Below are positions 35,964 through 47,000 of a stretch of DNA of 64,000 nt, piece after piece. The notes beneath the pieces were generated by a model. That model was not told where the DNA came from. It saw nothing but the letters and a program-made list of their open reading frames with translations, and searched no databases. Numbering within the stretch: position 1 is the stretch's first letter; every line of letters begins with the position of its first letter. The DNA comes from Diploscapter coronatus (taxonomy: Eukaryota; Nematoda; Chromadorea; Rhabditida; Rhabditidae): positions 75,663,201 to 75,727,200 of the forward strand of contig OZ038422.1 in NCBI GenBank assembly GCA_964036155.1. The letters are read 5' to 3'. A program made the translations under genes and the position numbers.

Positions 35964-36511
35964 TTAGTACGCCTTTTCATAGAAGAGGTCCAGTAAATCA
36001 TCGTCGATTTCTCCTAGGAGAATACCTCTTTGCTGCAATTCTCGATAGGGTCGAAGAAGTCCTGAAAATAACAACTATTTGGACAAATTAGGGTAATTTA
36101 ACTTAATCAAATAATGATGTGGTCAAAAAATAGCTTAAAAGTTATTGAATTCGAAATTCGAACCGTGGAAAAATTCCGATATTAAAAAATTTCACTCACC
36201 TGTCATTTCCTCATTAATTCCAGCCGCTAGAATGACAGGAACCGTCAAGTACATGTGGATTGAGAGCAACACAAGCACTGTGTTCCAAGTTTGTGGAAGT
36301 TTCTTCCCGCACAAAATGCGCACCAGACGACGGTAGATACGACGGCGGTCAGTCATTGCTGGTAGGCCATCTGAAAGATTTTTTTTTGGTTCACCCTTAT
36401 TTTTTAATCGATAATTTCTATTTTTAAAAAATATTATAATTTCTATAAAATGATCAGGGTTTACCAAAAAATCATGTGTTAATCCGAATACTTACTCCGA
36501 GAATTTTCCAT
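35964..36511 (-). CDS. Small one-helix membrane protein, family not recognised
   Basis: Three exons join in phase: a 16-nt first exon (36496-36511, MENSR), a middle exon beginning NGLPAMTDRRRIYRRLVRIL, and a last exon ending LLDLFYEKAY. The product is about 95 residues. A basic N-terminal segment is followed by one hydrophobic helix (WNTVLVLLSIHMYLTVPVIL) and a C-terminal tail with GEIDDDLLDLFYEKAY. The basic stretch before the helix suggests a cytoplasmic N-terminus. I do not recognise the family. It lies about 220 nt from the convergent stop of the EF-hand gene. Clean splice sites and the sharp change of composition at exon edges argue that it is real. Confidence 0.6.
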
Positions 36512-38423
36512 ATTCTTTAAAGAGAACCTAAAAGAGTGAATCAAATAAATGGGAATTTCGAATTGTGTGCATTGCGAATGAACGAACGAAGATGCGCTAT
36601 GCAAAACAATGAATCGACCTTCAACGTGATTTATAACGTCCCATTTTCATCCTCACATTAGATTTTCTACTTGTTTTTTTTTTTTTTTTTTACAAATTTT
36701 TGGTTTTACGACTATAATTTATCTAACAAAAAATATATATATCGATTTTATTCTCCATTTCTTGCTTATCTATCAATCGCTATTTAACTATCCGAACAAA
36801 TCTTTGTTGAATAACAATCGGAAAGAAGAACATCTTGAAATAACGATAAACTGGTCGCGCAATCTGGCATACAATTTTACGTTCGCTAATTGTTCAGCCA
36901 TAAAATCGAATATTATTTTATTTTATTATCAATAGATAACAAGATTAAATTGGATGCTCTAACTAGTAGAAGGATCTTCATAACATCATTTAAAAAAAAT
37001 ATCATAGGATACGATAATTCAATCATGCTTCTAAAAATGATTAATTCAGTCAACTTACATATAAAATCGCACATCAAATCCACATCGAAAAGCCCCATAT
37101 TATACGAATTAGAGATTATTCGAGAATTCTTCTCGAGAGTCAAAATATTTACGCTCCTAATTTAAATGGAAATTTTCGATTTCCGAATAATAAGAAAAGC
37201 TAGGATAGTACGTGGACGATGAGAGATTGAATCTTCTCGTAAGAGGAGGGTCGGGGAGAAATCCTGGGAATATTTACTGGGAGTAAATCAGGGCTGCAAA
37301 TTTGCATGCAATTGCCAAAATGTGCAGAATGCAACCCAATGGCTGAGGCGTTTGCTGCTGCTGCTAAATGGCTCGAGATGCGTTAAAAACAATCCATAAT
37401 GGGGTCCTTTGAGATAAAAGGCACCAAACATTTCACGCCTTTATGTTCGAATTCCCACAAATCCAAACCTGAAGGCCCCATTCCTTTCATTTCCGTCTGC
37501 ATCAATCCGCTGACTTATTCATCGCTCAGCTGCGAGTGCCCGCGCGCGACTCCCAGAAATATCGTGAATAGAGTTTCATATGAAAGGGCAGGCAAAATAC
37601 GCGAAGATCAATATTTGACGGAAGATGTTGCAATATCCACACTTTATGGATAGAAATACTCTGTAGAATTTCTGAGACCAAAACTAGTTTCCGCATTTTT
37701 GCTGAAGAAGGGACAGAATTTTTAATTTTAGAGGATGGATATTCCTAGAATTAAATTATTCAAAGCCATAACTTCGAAAATCTCTCAATTGACAATGAGA
37801 TATTATGGTTAAAAATCGAATGCCTGTTTATCACTCAGAAAAATAACTAAATTGACTCTGCTTACCAGTTGGAAATCGATTCGTGAGAACGACGAGAGAC
37901 TTCAGCAGCGGGAAATTTGACACAATTGGCACGTTCAATTTTCATAGACGAATTTGGAGGATCTAGAATTTGATAACTGCATGAAAATTGAGGCAGAAGC
38001 TGGATAGGGGACTGGAAGAGAGGAGTTGGGGATGACAAAGAAGGCAAGGGACAATGGAGTGGAAGGTACAAAGGAGAATGCAGTCGATTGAATCCGATTC
38101 TGAGTCCCCGATGCTAACTCCGCAGGAAGGGTAACAGGAAATGGAACATGGAAACAGCATTAATGGATGGATGCAAGTGCACTAATATTTAGAAGAACTA
38201 CAACTAAAGTGAAAACTCACAAATCAAACACGCAACATGACGCGCAAATGGAGTTTACTAGGACTAGTAGCGAAAAGTAATAGCATCAAATGATCAGAGC
38301 TTTAGAATGTAAAGAAGTTGAGGCTTTATCCAAACTCTTCCTGAGATGAGACTTACACGATTTATTCTCGATGAACTAATTTATTTCAGAACTTATGAAA
38401 AAATAAAGAGATAATTTTTACAA
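36512..38423. other. Spacer of 1.9 kb, no supported gene
   Basis: It lies upstream of the small membrane protein gene and downstream of the V-ATPase gene. Short ORFs at 36890-37165, 37399-37653 and 37862-38160 lack motifs and splice-consistent partners. Some GC-richer patches (37490-37560) may be regulatory, but I see nothing specific. Confidence 0.4.
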
Positions 38424-41400
38424 CTACTGGTCAAGTCCCTCAAATACTCTGATGATCTTCTCGAAGCAGAATGGTTGGAATGCGACGCCTGTACCGCCAT
38501 AGAACTTGCTCATGAATTCGACCCTGAAACTTCTTATTCGTCTTTCCATAAAAATTGAAATCAACCAATGAAGTCTTAGTGCGTGCAGGAACGCTGACAA
38601 CCCTTCCATGAGAATGAGGATGGAGACTGCGAGAATTAAGAAGGCTATAGTGACGAAGGGAAGAACGATTATGCCGACGATGCCCGACATCTTCAGAGGG
38701 ATGTCCAGAACCTGAAAACGAGATTAGCAATTCTCGAAAAGAAGTTGAAATCATGAAAATTCTCGAGTATCACTCGAACATTACCATTGACCACAAGACC
38801 TCGGAGAGCTCTGAAAATATTCTGTTTGAAAGTTGATCTTAGAAAGCAGGAATATGAATGTAGTTCATTTTTCCTTAGTATAATTTTTTTAATCTTACGA
38901 GCATGAGCCAGAGAAAGAGCCCACAGTCGAAGATAGGAGGCTGTGTGAGAGATGCATCCGAGGGCGAATTCGATGGTATGAATCGCCTGGTAGACCATCA
39001 CATCGCCGAAAGAGAACTGCAAAGGTTGGGATTTGATTGTGTCCCGTAAAATAATATAATTCGTACTTCTTGTTCCTCTCCGTCTTCATGGCCGTGACCG
39101 AGATCGATAGGCAGTCCACGACTGTGTCTCCATCGGATGTAGAAGGGCTTGACGAGCAGCATCGTTGGGATTGCAAGGACTGCACCGGCAAGGAGGATCA
39201 TTTCTACTAGACCCTAAAATCATGACTGGCTATAGTAAGGCACTTTCATTGAATCCAGTGTTTCAATAACTAACATTATAAAAAGCGGTCTAGTAGCGCA
39301 ATGGCTAAAGTTAACCTAATTTGCTTGCTTCTGAAACTAAAATATTCAAATTAGTTTACCTGCTGAGGATACCATTGCTGCAGGCCGCATTGGTCATAAA
39401 GAGTGTAGTTCCAACAATTCTTTACATCATTTTCAATGCATCCACAACCGATCGTTCCTCTCGCGCAAGTCGAATTCGACACTAGAATTAATTAATTCAA
39501 TATTATTTCGTTTCTAATTATTTCAAAAATCGATATATTACGTGAATCATCGACTTTGACGACGTTGTGAACAAATCCAGGCTAAAAATTCATCCAATAG
39601 TTCAGGAAATTAGCTTAATATGCTTACATCGCGACCCTTGACCATGAACCTAGGAGAAAATGTTCACTCATTCGGAAGTCACTATACAGGGTGATCTACG
39701 ACAATTTTATAACTTTTTCTTGAGTAATTATGGGAAAAGAGCCAAAAAAGTAATAAAATTATTGTGGACTACTCTGTGTGTTTAAATTAACTTAGAATCA
39801 ACACAGAGTTAACTTAAACATTTCAGAAAATGACGCCAGAATGAGTGAAAATGTCTCCTACATGTTGATGAGCCCAATGAGAAGAGAAGGAGCACAATTG
39901 GAGCCAGGATAGAGACGACCGAAGATCCATTTCGGCTTCACCCAGAATACGATCCATTTCACAACGATCTGCAAGCAGCATGGCATATTTAAATGCAAGT
40001 ATACTAACCTGAATGCAGAGGTATACGAAGATGAATCCAAGGAATATGCACTGGGGAATGAAGACAAAGAAGATGTCGACTAGAGATCCTCTATGACTGA
40101 AATTGTGAGTTTAATGAAAACATCGTTATACTCTATATTGTCTCGGGAAATAAAATGCAAACATAAATTCCCATTTAAAAATCAAATATTAATGGAACTG
40201 AACGTACCAATAGTTCATCAGAGATAACATAACTCCGAATGCCATCTGACTGATTCCCAGCAGGACGGAGGTCTTCATCTTCATCGGATTCAGGAAGTTC
40301 AACCGATTCTTCGCCAGGTTCCACACAGGATCCACACCGAATGGGTATGGCCCCCAGTCGCTCATGTAGGCGTAGTCGGGCGGGAACGTCAGATCCAACT
40401 CACCCGTACTAGACAGACTTTGATTGTCCATTTGAGCTAGTAGTGCGTGGCTGAAAACATCCACTAAATCAACGCTTATGGTATCATGCTGACGTTTCAG
40501 ATTAGGTTATCCCTAATCAACAGACCTAGGGAGCATTGGGCGTGACTCAAAATATACGGGGTATAGGTCGCAAGAGAGACATTTACGTATGACGTCATCA
40601 TGCACAGCGAAAATGTTGCGATATTTCCCGTCAGGGATACAGGAATACGAAAAAATATTATAGGGGATAATGTCTCAGAGCTATCCTGTCCTAAGCCCTC
40701 CCTATGTCCGCCAATCATGGATAAATTGGTTTAGCAAAATTTACTGATGTCTAAGATAAACTTACTCGTAAGGGTTTCTCCAACTAGATCCGAATATGTT
40801 GATCGACTTCGAGTAGATATCGTTGTATATTAGACCGGTGTAGATCGCGAATAGACCCATGAGGAAAATGACGTAGCGGCCGGAGAAGAAGGTGTTGAAG
40901 ATCTCATCCTTGATTTTCGCAGCTATCAATTTTTTCTCAAAAATGAGCAGGGACGCAGCGGCAAGGAACATGATGATGCCATGTCCTGCGTCACCGAACA
41001 TCACAGCAAACAGGAACGGGAAAGAGATGATTGTCCACGGGGCAGGGTTAATTTCTCTGTAGGAAGCGATTCCGTACGCGTCGACGATGTTCTGGTATCC
41101 TTGCGTGAATTTGTTGAGTTTGAAGTAGGTCGGCGGGTATCTGTGGTGCTGGTCCATGATGTTCATCACGGGGATGACGTTTGATCCAGAAGCGTGCTGA
41201 AGATGAAAAGGTGAGGTCGGATTTCCTGGGAGAGAAAGAATTTCCTACCGTTCCCCTCGTGAGTGCATCCCGAACCTTCTGGAAATCCACAGTCGGGACC
41301 CAGCATTCAGCGATCAGCAGTTTTTGAGTCACATCGATGGAGAAGAAGTTCAAGGTGTGGAAAATCGACTTCAGTTTCAGAACCATGATGTCCCACTTCT

Positions 41401-42785
41401 TGATGCTAACGGATGCAGCGTTGATGACTTTTCGCTTGTAGTCGGACGTCTTCAGGATGACTCCTTTCATGTCCTCTACCTAAATTAACAAATACCTAAC
41501 ACGTTTTTTGTTTTTAAGTAATCATACTTGAGCCCTAATCTCGGACAGCAATTTAGCTCGCTCCCCGGGAAGTTCCGGACAATTGTAGGTAGTCGCGCCG
41601 AACCCACTGCAGATCTTCTTGATTCTGGTTCTGAGCTGCTCTCCAGAGAAGAACAGGATGAACACGGACTTCATCGTCATTTTTTCGTCCTGCAACGAAG
41701 GATCGCAGATTCTATCTCTGTAACCAACTCGCTGCTAACCCCGAATAAATCCGTCGGTTCCTCGATGTCCACAGCCCTGCAGTAGACCTTGCCTCGGCAC
41801 ATTCTCCAGATGAAGCGCTCAAAGGCCATTACCTTGTTGTTCTTGATCACTCCGGTGATGAACCTGGAGAGTGTTGAGGTCTTCTATTATTGATTTTTTG
41901 TGATTTCATTTACTTCAACTCAGTGTCATCCCTCTTGGTTTCTTTATCGGTGAACTCTGGCTTTAGACCCACAGTCAGTGGACCCGCTTCTCCCCTATTC
42001 GCCTCGGAAATCGACATTGCCGCATCGCGTTTCGTGTGCTGCAATCATGGTTTGCTGATAAGGAAATAGCAAGTGATTTTGAGAGAAAAGCGACTGTCTT
42101 CAATTACAAAAGACCAATATTCGGTCTTTCGTTTCTCACATCATCAAGGATGATGTCCATGCAAATTTAGAGGATATAATAGGATGTTTAAAAAACAAAA
42201 AATAAAAAAAGCATGAAAGTAAATATTTACCGCATCAAGTAGCAGAGAAACTTTGTCTAGCACGGCCTTCATCTCCATCAGCTGGACGTGATTCGTCTTC
42301 AGAGTGCCGAGACTTGCATTCGTTTGGAGTAGTTCGTCTTCGAGCTTTTCGAAATTCGCCTGAATTTTCTCCACAGGTAAATTTGGCGTTAAAAGCTTGA
42401 CTAACCTCCATTTCAACCATATGCTTGGGCTGTGGTGCGGGTATGTGCTCGACGTAGTCTTCGCATTCCACGTCTTCTCGGGTGATTTCCCCTTCGATGT
42501 AGCCTAAAAATTCTTGCTCCAAATTTTTTATTAATTAAAAACGAACGCAGTTTTCTCTCCATTTCTTCGCAGCGTCGCACTTCGTTGACGAACTTACGCT
42601 GGTACGAGTTCATTTCTTCGTTCAGCTAAATTTAAAACTGAAACATTTTATTCGTAGGAGATTGTTACATCAATGAATTCGGCTAAACCGAGTTCCCCAA
42701 GCTCAGCGACACATTGGTAAGCCGATTCCGTCTGCAGGAAGATCTGACAGAACTCCATCGGCTCGGAGCGGTAGATTGACCCCAT
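38424..42785 (-). CDS. V-type proton ATPase subunit a (V0 sector)
   Basis: Subunit a is the membrane arm of the V-ATPase through which protons pass, and it tethers the peripheral stalks. The start [18 protein letters not shown] and [20 protein letters not shown] is the invariant family N-terminus. The cytoplasmic half follows ([60 protein letters not shown]). The membrane half has [40 protein letters not shown] and [20 protein letters not shown], with the essential Arg in [13 protein letters not shown]. It ends FEGLDQ. All hallmark segments are present, so it looks functional. Introns carry a small MITE (39687-39776) and an insertion-like block at about 40499-40730. Nematodes have several paralogues (unc-32, vha-5/6/7); which one this is cannot be told here. 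Confidence 0.93.
39687..39776. mobile_element. 90-bp MITE in a V-ATPase intron
   Basis: Terminal inverted repeats of about 27 nt with roughly 70 percent identity: left CAGGGTGATCTACGACAATT, right (inverted) CAGAGTAGTCCACAATAATT, both continuing TTAT-AC. A TA precedes the left end. A lone end of the same type (ACACCCTGTAT) occurs at about 16662. Confidence 0.55.
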
Positions 42786-43150
42786 GTTTGAAGTCTAGAA
42801 TGAAAAAATCAACAAATTAAACTCAGTGATATATGAAAAGTTTTTTATTCAAAAATATTTAAATAAATAAATTCAAAATAATGTGCACAGTCCATGTCTC
42901 TGAAGATGTGCTTATCAGTTAAACAGTCAATTATTCAGCCTTTGAGTCTATCGGTTTTCTGTTTCGATCTTTCGTTTTGTGAAGGCGGGACCTATTTTCT
43001 GCCTTCCCAGTCCAGTCCGGTCCACTCATTTATTGTTTGCACAATATTTATCTGTGGGATGCATAATTTTTAATTGGAATGCAAATGCGATTATAATTTT
43101 GGTTGACTAATACGAACTACTATTCTAAGTTAGCTTTGATTTATAATGTA

Positions 43151-43816
43151 TTGGACTGGTCCATAAGTTCGTAGCGAGCCTAATAGCTTTCTTCGTTTCT
43201 GACGAATCCAAATGAAGTTTTCGGTATTGCACCACTAACGTATGGGCTTTCACTTGATGCGTCTAAAAATCTGTGGCTCCACTTAGTACGCACGAAATGA
43301 CGAGTTTTCACATAATGGTCCCCCTTAGATGAAAATTGAACTTTTTAAAAGCGATCGAATCAGGTCAAATTGGGTAGCATTCGACTCGCTATTGAATTCT
43401 AAGTAAATTTTATGAAACAATTCTGCAAAAATTTCAACTTCTAGCAATTCTACAGTCGATTTACTGAAATTGCCTATATTGGATTTTGAGAAAATTTAAC
43501 GCGCGAAATGTAGATTCGTGAAGGCGGCTTCCAAATTCTTATATTATCGTAAAGTACTTATACAGTGTTTCAAATATACTATACTTTGAGGTAGGAAGCT
43601 TTGTACTGTAACAAGAAATGAACCTGTTTCGACTCCTAGAAGTAAGATTCGTTTTATATGCCGTTTATGTGTAATAAGCTAAATGACGGATTTTTGAGTC
43701 ATACCATGAGGAAGCCAATACGTTACTGAGTGATAACAAGCACAGAAAACCCCATTTGGATTCGTTAAACATTAAAAAAGTTATTCGAATGTGCATGCAC
43801 TTATGGACCAACTCAA
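43151..43816. mobile_element. Decayed mariner-type transposon with TA duplication
   Basis: Left end TTGGACTGGTCCATAAGTTC and right end, inverted, TTGAGTTGGTCCATAAGTGC are matching mariner-like terminal repeats. TA lies directly outside both ends (43149-43150 and 43817-43818), the expected target duplication. The 666-bp interior has no transposase ORF. It sits between the V-ATPase and adhesion-GPCR genes. Confidence 0.75.
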
Positions 43817-44054
43817 TAAATTCATTTATTCAAACAAATTTGAATAAATATCAGTCAATACAAACTCGAGTTTTGAGCATCTTTTCTGAGGTCATAGCAA
43901 AGTATAAAATGCAAAATAATAAAATTACTCGCCCGTAACAGTGATATTATGACTATTCAAAGTGAAATATGCAAAGTAAATTTTGAATAAACCAAATAAT
44001 TTCAGATGAAATGGAGAAAGTTGAATGAATGTTCATATGATCTCGACCAAATTT

Positions 44055-47000
44055 CTAAAATCTTTCGACGACGACTCGGTGCGTCGATCCCCGTTCGTCT
44101 TCACTCGCTCCAAGCGGGAATTTCGTCCTTCGAAGCGGAATTTGCCTCAGCACTGGAGTCGGCTCGATCGTCTCCAGTACCTGATGAATAAGAGTTATTG
44201 ATCCAAGAATTTTCTATGATACAATCATAGTGATAGCTGATTTAAAATTACATGAAAAAATATCTATTTCCGTTATTATAAATAAAGTCTTCATAAATTA
44301 AGTCTTACCAACGACCCCCTCGGATCACTCGAAGAAGTGGAATGATGATCTTCGATGATTGGTGGACTCGGTTGCACGTCGAATGAGCCTTTCTGACTGC
44401 CAGTTAGTGACTTATTCGTAATGGATATTTGTCGTAGCCATTCATTGGTTTTGCCTGAAATTGGGGTTTAAATTGAATTATCTTAGCATTTTCGGACTCG
44501 TCGGCGTCATCTGTTTATCCTTATCATCGGTGCTCGCAGTGGAAGGACTGGAGTGCTCCCCGCCGCCTCCCTTCGTCGTCTTCACCATGTTCAATATTCG
44601 CTGTCTACTGCTGAGCAGAGATCTAAAATATTATATATATATATATATATATTTTTTTTTTCTTATTTTAAACATTTTTGAAATCAATTTTTTACCTGCT
44701 ATTATCTCCAACCGAGCTATCGGCCGACCAGCAGCACACGCCTTTCCGAAGCCATCGCAGAATAGCGACTCGCACCTTTTCGTTCATCACTACGTGCAGA
44801 ACGAATATGAAAATGCCCTGGGGAAAAAACAACTATTTGTAAAAAAAAAATAACGAATTATCCTGTTTACTTGAGTACAGTTGAGAATCGTGAAGATCCA
44901 AGCAAAGACCGTCCCAGTGCCCCCCTTCACAGCTGTAAGAAACCCAAACAGCCAGGTTATTCCCAATAGACAGAGCAAAGTGGCAGATCCCTAAAATATG
45001 TTTCTTCAGAATTTAAAAGAGAGAGAGAGAGAGAGAAAAAAACTGATCTTGTTACCTTCAACCATCCGATAATTCGATCGAGCTTACTTCGATCTCGACT
45101 TTGCACTGATAGAACTACTTTCAGGGCTATTAGGAGGAATATGATATTCGCCTAAACATAGCATTTTTTTTTGTTTTTTGCTATTTATGATTTATAGTTT
45201 CGACTTACGATAATGACGATTAAAATCGGCGCGATGAAGGCCCAAATGGTGGGCGTCGTAGTATCAATCCAGCAGTATTTATCAGTTCCATAGTTCTGCC
45301 AGTTGCTTGCTGCAGAAATGGCGACGACGACTGCAGGGAAACCGTAGCAGAACATGTAGTACAGGAGGATCCTCGTGCGTGATGGCTCAAACACCTGAAC
45401 ACATAATAGTCGAGAAACTCTTACCCAAAAGATATACCTGAATAAGCATGAGATAGAGCTGATATCCCTCAAGCAACATCCAGCAAAATGAAGCCAGGAA
45501 GAAGTAGTGAAGAAATAGAGCGACGACGGCACAACCTGTTGGGTTTGAGGTACGATCCATACCTGAAATTTCTTTGCTGGCAGAAACAAATGACTCTCTT
45601 GCCTATGACGAAAGTCAATTCGGCCACCAACAAGCAGAAGCATAGATTTGCGTGAATACTGTTTCGGATGCTGTAGAGGGATCTGCAATTATAAGTCTTT
45701 ATTTGACTATTATAGCCTTCAAAACACCTGAAGAAAGTAAAGATGAATAGCGACAAAGCTAGACAGACGATAGACAAAGCGCATCCAACAATTGAGACTA
45801 CGTCCAGGGCCGAAGCTAGAGAACCAGAATATCTCCCAACATTTCCCGCTACGTCCATCAGAATTGCGAAACTGAAGAAACGTATCAAAATTAGAATATG
45901 TAAAGTTATTTTAAATTTATGCCTTGTTAGATGCGTGCATGCACACTGCGTGGAGTCTGGTCCCGTCGAAATCAAATTACACCCATTCGTACTCCAAGCA
46001 TTGTTTGTCGTGTCCCAGAACACGCATCGCGGATTGGAAACTCCGGTTTTGACCAGGTGGAAGAAGGTGAACGTGGCTGGTTGTTGTTGGGGTAATCTAA
46101 AAAAATTTGGTGACAATTTTTAGGGTGAAACAAAATAAATTCCTACTGCAAACTCTTCGTGGCATCGTCTACCGCCGCTCCAATGACATGACTGTTGACG
46201 ATAACGTGATCGCTGGATTGCAGCAGTTGCCCGAAAGTGGTGAAGACATAGTAACCCAGATGAAGCCGGCTTCTATCCAGAGATGGGGAAGCGAGGGTCT
46301 CCGGACTACCAGAAATTGGCGAGTCCAAAGGTTGGAAGGCCTGGGCACCGCCTCGTGCTGAAGATGAAACGAATTGCTGCTGCTGCTGCTGCGTAGATGT
46401 TCCAGAAGATGATTGCAAAACATCGAAAGAAGGTAAGGAAATGATCGGTGAGTCTTTGACGGATGAGAATTGCATCGATGGGGTGGCGTCAGCGTTAACT
46501 GCAGGAGCGCTCATTGGAGCTATTCTATATCCGGTCGGAGCGTCATTCTGCGCGAACGCAGCAGTTCTCATCGGTCCGTTAGAAGCTGACGCAGGCTGAC
46601 GAACGTCTACTTCCATTGCCCAATTATTATAGTTGAAGGCTTCCTTATTCTGCAGTGTATATTGTGCCAATAGCAAAGTAGATTGCTCTAGTGTCGACAT
46701 GAGTTGGGAAGCCTGAGTTTCTAATTATATATTACAAATAATAATGGCTTATATTTTACCTTGCTAAATCGAATGTTATCATCCAGCTGTTTCCAGACAG
46801 GCACCGCCCTTTCAGAAAGAAGATGGTCTCCAGCTGAGCCGAGGGACTGGAAATGAATCGTAAAAATCAACTCTTGAATAGCATCTATGATTATAAACAA
46901 AATTTACCTGTGTAAAATTATTAGCTCGATTCTGCCTATCATTTCTATCAGTCAGCGAGGAATATTGCCGTTTAGCTAGATTGAGCACGTCTTGATTGAG

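Noticed and set aside
37862..38160. Minus-strand Cys/Pro/Ser-rich ORFs in the spacer next to the V-ATPase gene
   Set aside because: Low complexity, overlapping in two frames, with no start context or splice partners.
39285..39330. tRNA-like start (GGTCTAGTAGCGCAATGGCTAA)
   Set aside because: No B box (GGTTCRANNCC), anticodon arm or acceptor stem follows; it is intron sequence of the V-ATPase gene.
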